Both the position numbers and the translations under genes were made by a program. Source: Lentzea pudingi (lineage in GTDB: Bacteria; Actinomycetota; Actinomycetes; Mycobacteriales; Pseudonocardiaceae). Taken from it: DNA of 64,000 nt. Shown here piece after piece: positions 20,365 through 28,740 of the stretch; position 1 is the first letter of the stretch; each line of letters opens with the position of its first letter. The notes below the pieces were generated by a model that saw only the letters and a list, made by a program, of their open reading frames with translations, was not told the DNA's origin and did no database searches. Where the stretch lies: the NCBI RefSeq assembly GCF_014646255.1, contig NZ_BMNC01000003.1, positions 682,001-746,000 on the forward strand. Direction: 5' to 3'.

Positions 20365-21257
20365 TGACCGCGACGACACTGGTTGTTGACCAGAGCCTGA
20401 AGTCCGGCCGCCGCAAAGGCGTGGGGTCGACCGTGTTCGCCATCGCACTGTGGGCGTGCCTGGCGATCATCTGCGCGTTCCTGTTCTTCGTGCTCGCGGT
20501 GATCGTCCAGAAAGGCCTGGCGCGGTTCGACCCGAACCTCGTCACCGAGCACCCGTCCCGGCTGCGACCGGACACCTCGGGTGTGAAGTCCGCGCTGTTC
20601 GGCACGATCTGGATCATGGTGCTGACCGCGCTCATCGCCTTGCCGCTCGGCATCGCGGCGGCGGTGTACCTGGAGGAGTACGCGGACGGCACCCGCTGGT
20701 GGAACCGGCTGATCGAGCTCAACATCCAGAACCTCGCCGCGGTGCCCTCGGTGATCTACGGCATCCTCGCGCTCGGGTTCGTCGTCCGTGGCCCGTTGTC
20801 GATCGGCGCGGTCCTGCTCGCGGGCGCGATCGCGCTGGCGTTGCTGATCCTGCCGGTCGTGATCATCACCTGTCGTGAGGCGTTGCGCTCAGTGCCGTCG
20901 GAGATCCGCTCCGGCTCGCTCGCGCTCGGCGCGACGCAGTGGCAGACCACGTGGAAGCAGGTGCTACCCGCGGCTGTGCCCGGTATCGCGACCGGCTCGA
21001 TCCTCGCGTTGTCACGGGCGATCGGTGAAGCGGCGCCGCTGCTTCTCGTTGGTGCCACGACGTTCTTGACGTTCAATCCGGACGGCGTGTTCTCCCGCTA
21101 CACCGTGCTGCCAACGCAGATCTTCAGCCTGGTGCCGCTGGACCGCGTCGAGTTCCGGGACCTGGCCTACTCCACGATCCTCCTGCTGATCATCGTGCTG
21201 CTCGTGATGAACGCGCTCGCGATCTGGTTGCGCAACCGCTATCAGCGCCAGTGGTGA
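20364..21257 (+). CDS. pstA: Phosphate ABC transporter permease PstA
   Basis: This 297-residue permease has six membrane helices and the coupling loop [20 protein letters not shown] near residue 175. It overlaps pstC by one base and is followed by pstB after 25 nt. It pairs with PstC in phosphate import. Confidence 0.95.
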   Translation: MTATTLVVDQSLKSGRRKGVGSTVFAIALWACLAIICAFLFFVLAVIVQKGLARFDPNLVTEHPSRLRPDTSGVKSALFGTIWIMVLTALIALPLGIAAAVYLEEYADGTRWWNRLIELNIQNLAAVPSVIYGILALGFVVRGPLSIGAVLLAGAIALALLILPVVIITCREALRSVPSEIRSGSLALGATQWQTTWKQVLPAAVPGIATGSILALSRAIGEAAPLLLVGATTFLTFNPDGVFSRYTVLPTQIFSLVPLDRVEFRDLAYSTILLLIIVLLVMNALAIWLRNRYQRQW

Positions 21258-21282
21258 CACGCGAATGAAGGAGCGAGAACTC

Positions 21283-22182
21283 ATGACCAGATCGGAGCAG
21301 CGAACCGTGTCCACCGAGCAGCGCACGAACAAGAGTGACACCGCATCGGAGAGCCAGGTGACCATCGAGCGCTCGAACACGGTGCCGCCCGTGGAGGGAG
21401 CACCCGACGGCGTGATCACCCTGAAGGACCTTGAAGTCTTCTACAGCGACTTCCGCGCGGTCACCAATGTGAACATGTCGTTCGGCAGCAGGGAGATCAC
21501 CGCGCTGATCGGTCCCTCCGGATGTGGCAAGTCCACCGTGCTGCGGTGCCTGAACCGGATGAACGATCTCGTGCCCGGCGCCCGCGTCGAGGGCGCTGTC
21601 GCCTACCACGGCGTGGACATCTACGGCGAGGACGTGGACGTCATCGAGGTGCGCCGTCGCATCGGCATGGTGTTCCAGAAGCCGAACCCGTTCCCGAAGT
21701 CCATCTACGACAACGTCGCCTACGGCCCTCGCGTCACAGGCATGAAGGTGTCGGACATGGACAACGTGGTGGAGCGGGCGTTGCGTGGTGCCGCGTTGTG
21801 GGACGAGGTTAAGGACAAGCTCAAGCAGAACGCTTTCGGCCTGTCCGGCGGTCAGCAGCAGCGGCTGTGCATCGCCCGCGCCATCGCCACCTCACCCGAG
21901 GTGATCCTGATGGACGAGCCGTGTTCGGCGCTCGACCCGATCGCCACCGCCAAGATCGAGGATCTGATGGTGGAGCTCGCCTCGACCTACACGATCATCA
22001 TCGTCACCCACAACATGCAGCAGGCTGCCCGCGTCTCGCAGCGCACCGGGTTCTTCACCGCCGAAGCCGACGACAAGGGGCAGCGCACAGGCCGGCTGGT
22101 CGAGTTCGACACCACCGAGCACATCTTCGGCAACCCCTCCGACGCCCGGACCGAGGCGTACATCACCGGACGATTCGGTTAA
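21283..22182 (+). CDS. pstB: Phosphate ABC transporter ATPase PstB
   Basis: This 299-residue ATPase has Walker [10 protein letters not shown], signature LSGGQQQRL and Walker [14 protein letters not shown], the typical PstB pattern. It carries a longer than usual N-terminal polar extension of about 40 residues. ATG 21283 has AAGGAG 9 nt upstream; an in-frame ATG at 21265 is possible. It powers PstCA and ends 3 nt before the regulator gene. Confidence 0.95.
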   Translation: MTRSEQRTVSTEQRTNKSDTASESQVTIERSNTVPPVEGAPDGVITLKDLEVFYSDFRAVTNVNMSFGSREITALIGPSGCGKSTVLRCLNRMNDLVPGARVEGAVAYHGVDIYGEDVDVIEVRRRIGMVFQKPNPFPKSIYDNVAYGPRVTGMKVSDMDNVVERALRGAALWDEVKDKLKQNAFGLSGGQQQRLCIARAIATSPEVILMDEPCSALDPIATAKIEDLMVELASTYTIIIVTHNMQQAARVSQRTGFFTAEADDKGQRTGRLVEFDTTEHIFGNPSDARTEAYITGRFG

Positions 22183-22185
22183 GCC

Positions 22186-23001
22186 ATGACGGGCTCTGCG
22201 TTGGGGGCTTGGGAGTCCGACAGCTCACAGTTCCACACGCGGCGGCGAGCCTGTCTGGCGAACAAGGGCCGGGTCCAGAACCGGCTCGCCGTCCTCGTGG
22301 TGGATCACGACGCCGACGTCGTGCACCAGTTGCTCGACGGCTTCACCGGCCAGCCGGTGGAGCCGCGCGTCTGCCCTGACCCGGCAGAGGCGTTGCTGGT
22401 GCTCGGCCGGACGTGTCCGGACGCCGTGCTGCTCGGGCCCGCGGTGGGAAAGCTCGACCCGATCGACTTCCTCACGATCGTGCGCGCGGACGACCCAGAT
22501 GTCCCGATCGTGGTCGGCGCCGGGCTGGGCTCGGGCGACTTCGCCGCGAGAGCGGCCGAGGCGGGCGCGACAGCGGTGGTGCCGCGCCCGTACCGCACCC
22601 AGCAGCTGCTGGCGTTCCTCGGATCGGTCGCGCCGAAGACCGACACGGTGGAGATCCGGCCGATGGTCATCGACCTCGGCCGGCTGCGCGTGGACGGCGC
22701 CGTGCCGCAGTTCTGGCTCGACGGCGTGCTCACGCAACTGCCGCCGATGGAGTTCCTCATGCTGCGCTACTTCGCCGAGAGACCAGGCGCGGTGGTCAGC
22801 CGCAACGAGCTCGTCGCGGCGCTGTGGGCGGACCGGCCGTCGGCCAAGAGCAACACGCTCAACGTCCACATCATGCGGCTGCGCAAGCGGCTGGGTGACG
22901 ACGACCACAATCCAACGTGGATTCGTGTCGTTCGCGGCCTCGGATACCAGTTCGCCGTGCCGCCGGTAGTGTCGCGTTCACCGGACGTTCATTCCGATTG
23001 A
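22186..23001 (+). CDS. OmpR/PhoB-type regulator with a non-phosphorylatable receiver
   Basis: This 271-residue protein has a receiver-like domain (residues 33-150) and a C-terminal winged helix (VIDLGRLRVDG, PPMEFLMLRYFAERPGAVVS, TLNVHIMRLRKRLGDD, RGLGYQF). The acidic pair is kept (VVDHDADV, Asp40/Asp42). The phospho-acceptor Asp is Gly84 (DAVLLGPAVG) and the usual Lys-Pro is Arg-Pro (VVPRPY), so it cannot work as a normal response regulator. No kinase is nearby. Its location 3 nt after pstB suggests control of phosphate genes, perhaps by direct protein interaction. Confidence 0.85.
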   Translation: MTGSALGAWESDSSQFHTRRRACLANKGRVQNRLAVLVVDHDADVVHQLLDGFTGQPVEPRVCPDPAEALLVLGRTCPDAVLLGPAVGKLDPIDFLTIVRADDPDVPIVVGAGLGSGDFAARAAEAGATAVVPRPYRTQQLLAFLGSVAPKTDTVEIRPMVIDLGRLRVDGAVPQFWLDGVLTQLPPMEFLMLRYFAERPGAVVSRNELVAALWADRPSAKSNTLNVHIMRLRKRLGDDDHNPTWIRVVRGLGYQFAVPPVVSRSPDVHSD

Positions 23002-23006
23002 TGAAC
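22987..23006. promoter_or_regulatory. Probable ArsR operator D
   Basis: GTTCAT-N8-ATGAAC, a perfect 6-bp inverted repeat, overlaps the end of the regulator gene and ends 8 nt before the arsR ATG at 23015. Confidence 0.5.
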
Positions 23007-23014
23007 ATGTCACC

Positions 23015-23374
23015 ATGTCGACGATGGACCTGGACGCGCGAAGGGAGGCGCTGGTGGCGGTGCCTGACGAATCGGCCTCCGCCGCACGTCTCTTCAAGGC
23101 TCTCGCGGACCCCATCCGGGTTCAGCTGGTGGTGCTCGTGAGGCATGCAGCGAGCGGTGAGGCGTGCTTCTGCGACCTCGCCGACCAGTTCGAGATGCCT
23201 CAGTCCTCGCTGAGCCACCACCTGAAAATCCTGGTCAACGCCGGTGTGCTGCAGCGCGAACGACGTGGCACGTGGAGCTGGTACCGCCTGGACCACGACG
23301 TGTTCGACACCATGGAGCAGCTTCTGCGGCCCGGTGGCCCGCTGCGCGACGAGCCTGCCTCCGACTGCGACTGA
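23015..23374 (+). CDS. arsR: ArsR-family repressor with CFCDL metal motif
   Basis: This 119-residue protein has FKALADPIRVQLVVL, the helix-3 thiol motif ACFCDLADQF and the recognition helix MPQSSLSHHLKIL. This matches the As(III)-sensing class. The start may be ATG 23015 or 23024. It follows the pst operon and precedes a second arsR, and its own operator overlaps the upstream gene. Confidence 0.88.
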   Translation: MSTMDLDARREALVAVPDESASAARLFKALADPIRVQLVVLVRHAASGEACFCDLADQFEMPQSSLSHHLKILVNAGVLQRERRGTWSWYRLDHDVFDTMEQLLRPGGPLRDEPASDCD

Positions 23375-23395
23375 CCTGCCTCTTGCCGTGCGTCT

Positions 23396-23413
23396 CATCA
23401 GGCCGGGCTGATG
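23396..23413. promoter_or_regulatory. Probable operator E before the arsR-acr3 unit
   Basis: CATCAG-gccggg-CTGATG, a perfect 6-bp inverted repeat, lies 15 nt upstream of the arsR ATG (23429). A third copy of CTGATG occurs at 23425-23430 overlapping the start. Confidence 0.5.
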
Positions 23414-23428
23414 TATCATTCCCGACTG

Positions 23429-23722
23429 ATGTCACTCGATGCTGATGTGTTGAAGGTTCTCGCCGATCCGCTGCGCGCCAAGATCCTGGAGCTGCTGGCC
23501 GGCGAGGCGTTGTGCACGTGCCACCTCGTCGAGGAAACCGGCGCCAAGCAGACGAACGTGTCGAACCACCTCAAAGTGCTGCGCGAGGCCGGGTTCGTCG
23601 ACACCGAGCCGTGCGGGCGCTTCACGTACTACCGGCTTCGCCCCGACGCCCTGCGTCGGATCGCGGGCAGTTTGACCGAGCTGGCCGACCGCGCCGACTC
23701 CGATGCCAGGAGGCCCTGTTGA
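23429..23722 (+). CDS. arsR: ArsR-family repressor of the acr3 operon
   Basis: This 97-residue winged-helix protein has VLADPLRAKILELL, a thiol motif ALCTCHLVEETG and the recognition helix TNVSNHLKVL. ATG 23429 is preferred over the in-frame ATG at 23411 because homologues start just before the first helix. The acr3 TTG start overlaps its stop, so sensor and pump are co-translated. Confidence 0.88.
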   Translation: MSLDADVLKVLADPLRAKILELLAGEALCTCHLVEETGAKQTNVSNHLKVLREAGFVDTEPCGRFTYYRLRPDALRRIAGSLTELADRADSDARRPC

Positions 23723-24795
23723 GCACCACCAACCCGACGGCGGAGCAGGACGTCCTGCACCGGCTGTCCTTCCTGGACCGCTGGCTGCCGGCGTGGATCG
23801 GCCTCGCCATGGTCGCCGGGCTCGCGCTCGGAAGCTTCGTGCCTGGTCTGCAGGGCGTCCTGGAGGCGGTGAAGGTCGACGGAGTCTCGCTGCCGATCGC
23901 CCTCGGCCTGCTGCTGATGATGTATCCGGTGCTCGCGAAGGTTCGCTACGACAAGCTCGACACCGTCACCCGCGACAAGCGCACTATGGTGCTGTCGCTG
24001 GTGCTCAACTGGGTGCTCGGCCCGGCGCTGATGTTCGCGCTGGCCTGGATCTTCCTGGCGGACCTGCCCGAGTACCGCACCGGCCTGATCATCGTCGGCC
24101 TGGCGCGCTGCATCGCCATGGTCATCATCTGGAACGACCTCGCCTGCGGCGACCGCGAGGCCGCCGCGGTGCTGGTGGCGTTGAACTCGGTGTTCCAGGT
24201 GATCATGTTCGGTGTGCTCGGCTGGTTCTACCTCGACCTGCTGCCGGGCTGGCTGGGCCTCGACACCGCCTCGGTGGACTTCTCCGCGTGGGAGATCGCC
24301 AAGTCCGTGCTGATCTTCCTCGGCATCCCGCTGCTGGCCGGCTACCTCAGCCGCAAGCTGGGGGAGCGCTCCAAGGGTCGCGAGTGGTACGAGTCCAAGT
24401 ACCTGCCGCGCGTCGGCCCGATCGCGTTGTACGGCCTGCTGTTCACGATCGTCATCCTGTTCGCGCTGCAGGGCGAGACCATCACGAACCGCCCGCTGGA
24501 CGTCGTCAGGATCGCGCTGCCGCTGCTGGTCTACTTCGCCATCATGTGGGCGGGTTCGTACGCGCTGGGCAAGGCGTCGGGGTTGTCCTATGAGCGGACG
24601 ACGACCTTGGCGTTCACCGCTGCCGGCAACAACTTCGAGCTTGCCATCGCCGTCGCGATCGGCGTGTTCGGCGTGACCTCCGGGCAGGCGCTGGCCGGCG
24701 TGGTCGGCCCGCTGATCGAGGTGCCGGTGCTGGTCGGGCTCGTGTACGTGAGCCTGTGGCTGCGGCGACGTTGGGTGGCACGCTCTGAAGTCTGA
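23719..24795 (+). CDS. acr3: ACR3-family arsenite efflux permease
   Basis: This 358-residue protein has ten hydrophobic segments and the ACR3 signature RCIAMVIIWNDLACGD, whose cysteine is the essential As(III) residue, plus ALNSVFQV and TAAGNNFELAIAVAIG. TTG 23719 is the start: AGGAGG precedes it by 5 nt and it overlaps the arsR stop. It exports arsenite made by the ArsC enzymes and is the main recognised arsenite pump in the window. Confidence 0.95.
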   Translation: MSTTNPTAEQDVLHRLSFLDRWLPAWIGLAMVAGLALGSFVPGLQGVLEAVKVDGVSLPIALGLLLMMYPVLAKVRYDKLDTVTRDKRTMVLSLVLNWVLGPALMFALAWIFLADLPEYRTGLIIVGLARCIAMVIIWNDLACGDREAAAVLVALNSVFQVIMFGVLGWFYLDLLPGWLGLDTASVDFSAWEIAKSVLIFLGIPLLAGYLSRKLGERSKGREWYESKYLPRVGPIALYGLLFTIVILFALQGETITNRPLDVVRIALPLLVYFAIMWAGSYALGKASGLSYERTTTLAFTAAGNNFELAIAVAIGVFGVTSGQALAGVVGPLIEVPVLVGLVYVSLWLRRRWVARSEV

Positions 24796-24799
24796 TGTC

Positions 24800-25765
24800 G
24801 TGGTGATCGGCGGCGGCCAGGCTGGACTGGCCGCCGCCTACTACCTGCGCCGCGCTGGTCTGTCCTATGTGGTGCTCGACGCGCAGCCGATTCCTGGCGG
24901 GGCGTGGCCGCATGGGTGGAACTCGTTGCGGTTGTTCTCGATCGCGCGCCACAGCTCGTTGCCCGGCTGGCCGATGCCGGCCTTCTCGGACGGTTACCCG
25001 ACCGCTGCGCACGTCGTCGACTACCTGATCGCGTATGAAAAGCGGTACGACGTTCCCGTGCAGCGGCCCGTTGTGGTGAGCTCGGTGAGCCGCGACGGCG
25101 ACGAGCTGCTGGTGCACACCGATTCCGGAGCCTGGTCTACGCGGCACGTGATCAGCGCGACCGGTACGTGGTGGCGGCCGTTCCGGCCGCTGATGGACCT
25201 GCCCGGCCGCCAGCTGCACACCGTCGACTACCGAGACCCGCTGGAGTTCGCGGGGCAGAAGGTGGCCGTGGTCGGTGGCGGCAACTCCGGCGCGCAGATC
25301 GCGGCCGACCTGGTCCCGCACGCGTCGGTGACGTGGATGACTCGTCGTCCGCCGCGGTACCTGCCGGACGAGATCGACGGCAAGGCGCTGTTCGACATCG
25401 CCAGCCGACGCGCGGGTGGCGTGGGGGAACTCGGCGACATCGTGGCGGTGCCGCCGGTTCGAGAGGCTCGGGACAGCGGGCTGCTCGTGGCGACGCCGAT
25501 GGACAACGACCTCCTCGCTGAAGCCGACATCGTGATCTGGTCCACTGGGTTCCGGCCTGCGCTTGGACACCTCGCACCACTGCGGCTGCGCGACGACCGC
25601 GGCCGCGTTGCGATGGACGGCACGACAGCCGTGGGGGAGCCGTGCGTGCACCTGCTCGGGTACGGCGGTTGGACGGGCGCCGCGTCCGCGACATTGATCG
25701 GCGTGGGACCTACCGCGAAGGCCACCGTGGCGAGGATCAGCGCAGCTCTGGGCGCTCGATCGTGA
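24800..25765 (+). CDS. Flavin-dependent monooxygenase, ArsO-like, after acr3
   Basis: This roughly 321-residue flavoprotein has an FAD fold (VVIGGGQAGLAAAYYL) at its very start, an NAD(P)H fold (VAVVGGGNSGAQIAADL) near residue 155 and WSTGFRPALGHL late. The reading frame stays open upstream, so the real start may be a CTG or GTG overlapping the acr3 stop. It belongs to the arsR-acr3-arsO arrangement known from other bacteria; the reaction is unproven. Confidence 0.82.
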   Translation: MVIGGGQAGLAAAYYLRRAGLSYVVLDAQPIPGGAWPHGWNSLRLFSIARHSSLPGWPMPAFSDGYPTAAHVVDYLIAYEKRYDVPVQRPVVVSSVSRDGDELLVHTDSGAWSTRHVISATGTWWRPFRPLMDLPGRQLHTVDYRDPLEFAGQKVAVVGGGNSGAQIAADLVPHASVTWMTRRPPRYLPDEIDGKALFDIASRRAGGVGELGDIVAVPPVREARDSGLLVATPMDNDLLAEADIVIWSTGFRPALGHLAPLRLRDDRGRVAMDGTTAVGEPCVHLLGYGGWTGAASATLIGVGPTAKATVARISAALGARS

Positions 25766-25853
25766 GGCCAAGCCGTTCCTGAGCTTCGCCGATCGCGGCG
25801 GCCAGGATTTCGTTGCTCAGCAGGCTGTTGATCGCGAGAGTCACCTGGATCAC
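25737..25853 (-). pseudogene. Gene-like fragment convergent with the ArsO-like gene
   Basis: The last 38 codons of a minus-strand frame (VIQVTLAINSLLSNEIL, AAAIGEAQERLGLTIERP) have strong GC-rich third positions and an amphipathic helix pattern. The frame upstream of them does not look coding. It may be the 3' remnant of a lost gene or a tiny ORF from GTG 25853. I do not recognise it. Confidence 0.35.
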
Positions 25854-26102
25854 CCGTTTGTGGGGTGCACATGTGTCGACATCAGCCGATACGGGACGTA
25901 GAGGTCCCTGGCGTTGTAAGCGCTGCAGAGCTGGGCGACGTTCGCGAAGGTAGCTCCGCAGTGGGTGTCCTGTGCCCGCGGGCACAGTGCTGCTGCGGAA
26001 GGTATTGGACATGGTCGTCCTCGGGCGGGAGATGGTGTTCCCGGTGGCGGGGCGCCGCCGGAAACACCGCTGCGCTGGTGGAGCTGGAGGGCTGCCTGGA
26101 GT
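25766..26102. other. Intergenic stretch between convergent units
   Basis: It contains the short gene fragment at its left end and a compound hairpin (25955-25999). I see no other gene. Confidence 0.5.
25955..25999. terminator. Compound hairpin, probable terminator
   Basis: An outer stem TCCGCAG/CTGCGGA encloses an 18-nt perfect palindrome (CTGTGCCCGCGGGCACAG, 25970-25987). It lies about 100 nt past the stop of the NmrA-like gene on the minus strand and could terminate it. Confidence 0.5.
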
Positions 26103-27026
26103 TCAGGCGGCTGGGAGGCGCCAGTCCTGCTGTGCTGCCCACTGCTCGAAGGTGGTGGTGGTCAGGCCGTAGTGGGCGGCGTGGTGGGGGCGTGCGGGGT
26201 AGCCGACGCGGTTGTTCCAGATCTGGCTGTCCGCCGAGGGTGCGCCGATGCGCTGCTCTTGTTCCTCCCATGAGAGGAAGATGGCGGTGGTTTCGCGGCC
26301 GGTGGTCTTGGAGAGGGTGTCTGCGATCTGGGGGTAGGTCAGGGCGTCGCCTGCGAACTCGATCTCGGCTTCGTGGAACTTGGCGGGGTCGGCCACGGCG
26401 GCGGCGACGGCTGCTCCGAAGTCGTCCGAGCAGATGAGCGCCATCACGGCCTGTGGGCTCGTAGCGGTGATCAGCTTGCCCTCGGACAGGCCGAGGGACT
26501 GGGTGTCCCACCTGGCCGGGAGGAAGTTGTCCATGTAGTAGGCGGGCTTGAAAATGGTCCAGCGCTCCAGGCCCGCTTGCCGGATCGCGTCCTCCGCAGC
26601 CTCCTTCTCGTCCCAATAGGCCTTCATCAGGTCGGATAGCTCGTAACCGGGGTGCTGGCTTCGCCAGCCGGTCCCCGACACGGATGTGTGGATGATCTGG
26701 GTGACGCCGGCCCGCTTGGCCGCGGTGGCGATGTTGCGGGCCTTGCGCTGCTCGGCGCCGGGATCGGCCGGGTCGACGCCCGCCAGCTGCACGGAGAAGA
26801 CCACGTCGTGTCCGGCAGTGGCAGCCTCAAGGGATGCGATGTCGTCCATGTCTCCGGTCGCAAGGGCGACGCCCTGCCGGGCAAGCGCCTGGGCGGGGAC
26901 CGAAGACGGGTTGCGCACGAACGCGGTCACGGGGTGGCCCGCGCGCAGGAGTGCCTGAACGGCAGCGCCGCCCTGCATCCCCGTCGCCCCGGTGACCAGC
27001 ACTTTCGCCTTGTCTTGACGTGACAC
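26103..27026 (-). CDS. NmrA-like NAD(P)-binding protein
   Basis: This 307-residue Rossmann protein begins with KVLVTGATGMQGGAAVQALL and shows SVSGTGW and FKPAYYMDNF, as in the NmrA/quinone-reductase-like atypical SDR group. GTG 27026 follows AAGGAAGG. A TetR gene lies just upstream on the same strand, with a palindrome between them, suggesting its control. It is probably a redox-sensing or NADPH-dependent reductase responding to an electrophile. No direct arsenic link is visible. Confidence 0.85.
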   Translation of the reverse strand: MSRQDKAKVLVTGATGMQGGAAVQALLRAGHPVTAFVRNPSSVPAQALARQGVALATGDMDDIASLEAATAGHDVVFSVQLAGVDPADPGAEQRKARNIATAAKRAGVTQIIHTSVSGTGWRSQHPGYELSDLMKAYWDEKEAAEDAIRQAGLERWTIFKPAYYMDNFLPARWDTQSLGLSEGKLITATSPQAVMALICSDDFGAAVAAAVADPAKFHEAEIEFAGDALTYPQIADTLSKTTGRETTAIFLSWEEQEQRIGAPSADSQIWNNRVGYPARPHHAAHYGLTTTTFEQWAAQQDWRLPAA

Positions 27027-27094
27027 GATACGCCTTCCTTTTAGTACGGCACGTTCTCGGAGGTTGTCGGGCGCGTCAGCCTGACAACTAGAGA

Positions 27095-27107
27095 CGATAC
27101 AGTATCG
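27095..27107. promoter_or_regulatory. Probable TetR operator
   Basis: Perfect palindrome CGATAC-a-GTATCG lies 69 nt upstream of the NmrA-like start, with a further copy of GTATCGAG at 27118-27125 and CGATACG at 27026-27032. The repeated CGATAC half-sites fit a TetR site. Confidence 0.6.
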
Positions 27108-27209
27108 AGTCTAGGTCGTATCGAGTTGACGATCTGTGTCTTCCAGCACGGTCGGTGGTCGGGCCGTCAACGACGCGGAGTGGCCCGCATGGAGCCGGTG
27201 GTGACGGCT

Positions 27210-27857
27210 TCAGGTCGTGTGGGTGCTGATGAGGGGAAGCAGGACCTGGTCCACCAGGCGTGCGACGCCCTCAGCGTCGAGAACGGCGCCGAGCAATGCT
27301 TCCTGCTGCAACAGGACGGCGATGACCGCGTCGATTTCCAGCCTGCCCGGCGACAACAGGCGCTCGACCGTGTCCGCGGCGATCTCCCCACGTCCTTGGC
27401 CGCGCTGCAGGCACGCCGCGATCCCCTGCCGCTGGGCGGCGATGTAGCGCTCCCGCAGGGTGTCGGTGATCTGAGGATGGGAAGCGGCCGTGGCCGCCAG
27501 CAACGCCGTGAAGCGGCGGCCCTGAGGCTCGAGGCACCCGGAGCTGCGCGCCAGCGTGGCGATCAGGTCGTCACGCAGCGTCGCGGCAGTCGCCTCTTCG
27601 TCTGGCGCCGGGGACAGCATGATGCTCTCCAAGGCGTCGGCGACCAGGTCCTCGCGCGAGGACCAGCGACGGTAGACGGTGGCCTTGGCGACCTTCGCGC
27701 GTGTGGCCACCGCCCCCATCGTGAGATCCGCGTACCCACTTTCGGAGATCAAGTCCAAGACCGCCTCGACAATGCGGGCGTCTCGCGCCTCGTCGCGGAC
27801 GGGCCCGAAGGCGCCGCCGGGACGCTGGCGCCCAACTGGTCGGACAGGCCTGCTCAT
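27210..27857 (-). CDS. TetR-family repressor
   Basis: This 215-residue protein has an N-terminal helix-turn-helix (ARIVEAVLDLISESGYADLT, VATRAKVAKATVYRRWSSR) and an all-helical ligand domain. ATG 27857 is chosen; a GTG two codons upstream is possible. It probably represses the downstream NmrA-like gene through the CGATAC palindrome. The ligand is unknown. Confidence 0.88.
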   Translation of the reverse strand: MSRPVRPVGRQRPGGAFGPVRDEARDARIVEAVLDLISESGYADLTMGAVATRAKVAKATVYRRWSSREDLVADALESIMLSPAPDEEATAATLRDDLIATLARSSGCLEPQGRRFTALLAATAASHPQITDTLRERYIAAQRQGIAACLQRGQGRGEIAADTVERLLSPGRLEIDAVIAVLLQQEALLGAVLDAEGVARLVDQVLLPLISTHTT

Positions 27858-28033
27858 ACACACGACCGTACTGCGCGTAACCGTTTGGCGTTGCCGGGTG
27901 GGTACGCCCGCGCCGCGTCAGGGTTCTTCGTGGACATGGCTGACTTCACCGGACCGGCGATAACGCTGCCAGTCGCGAACGGCTTGTCAGCGAGAGGAGC
28001 GGAGTGTCCGCCGAGCCTTGACTTCGCCGAAAT

Positions 28034-28066
28034 ACTCAACGATCATTGACTCAATGAACGTTGAGT
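28034..28066. promoter_or_regulatory. 33-nt near-perfect ArsR palindrome overlapping the start codon
   Basis: The arms ACTCAACG (28034-28041) and CGTTGAGT (28059-28066) enclose a second perfect palindrome, TCATTGA-c-TCAATGA. Only one base pair of the whole element mismatches. The ATG at 28054 lies inside it, so a bound repressor would block both promoter and start, and the mRNA is probably leaderless. Confidence 0.75.
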
Positions 28067-28740
28067 GGTCTTCCTCGGTGGTGGAGCGGGCACGTCTGCA
28101 CGCGGTGCTCGGCGAACCTGCACGGCTGGCGATCGTCGACCGGCTGCTTCTCGGCGACGCCTCGCCCAGCGAGGTCGGTCGCGAACTCGGCCTGCCCAGC
28201 AACCTGCTGGCACATCACGTGAAGCTGCTCGAACAGGCGGGTGTGCTGGAGCGCATTCGTTCAGAGGGAGACCAGCGCCGCAACTACCTGCGGCTGCGCG
28301 CGGACGCGCTGACCGGGCTCGGCCCGGCCGGAAACCGAACAGCGCCACGCGTGGTGTTCGTCTGCACCTACAACTCGGCGCGCTCCCAGCTCGCCGCGGC
28401 GCTGTGGAAGAAGCGCAGCGCCGTGCCCACCGCCTCCGCCGGCACGAAGCCCGCGGACGGAGTGCACCCGCTCGCGGTCGCGACCGCCGAGGCCCACGGC
28501 ATCCCGCTCGCCCGCGCGGACACCGCCCATGTCGAGGACATCTTGCGGCCGGACGACCTCGTGGTCGCCGTCTGCGACAACGCCCACGAACAGCTCGGTG
28601 ACCTGGAGCGCCTGCACTGGTCGGTTCCCGACCCGGCCCGCGTCGGCACCGAAGACGCCTTCGAACACGCCTATCTCGATCTCGCCGACCGGGTCGACCG
28701 GCTGGCCCCCGTCGTTCACCAGCTTGGAGAAGACCGATGA
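28054..28740 (+). CDS. ArsR repressor fused to an ArsC-like phosphatase domain
   Basis: This 228-residue fusion has an ArsR-like winged helix (residues 1-90; LGEPARLAIVDRLLL, LPSNLLAHHVKLLEQAG) and then an LMW-phosphatase/arsenate-reductase fold with P-loop CTYNSARSQ (Cys104 to Arg110) and WSVPDPARV. The ArsR half lacks a CxC thiol motif, so it may sense arsenate turnover or use another site. It overlaps the next arsC by 4 nt. Fusions of this type occur in mycobacteria and relatives. The operator overlaps its start codon. Confidence 0.88.
   Translation: MNVEWSSSVVERARLHAVLGEPARLAIVDRLLLGDASPSEVGRELGLPSNLLAHHVKLLEQAGVLERIRSEGDQRRNYLRLRADALTGLGPAGNRTAPRVVFVCTYNSARSQLAAALWKKRSAVPTASAGTKPADGVHPLAVATAEAHGIPLARADTAHVEDILRPDDLVVAVCDNAHEQLGDLERLHWSVPDPARVGTEDAFEHAYLDLADRVDRLAPVVHQLGEDR

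Noticed and set aside
22183..23001. Regulator as a normal PhoP
   Set aside because: The phospho-Asp and Lys are missing and no kinase gene is adjacent, so I did not assign phoP.
27126..28049. Plus-strand open frame opposite the TetR gene
   Set aside because: The minus strand encodes a clear helix-turn-helix regulator; the plus frame is a shadow.
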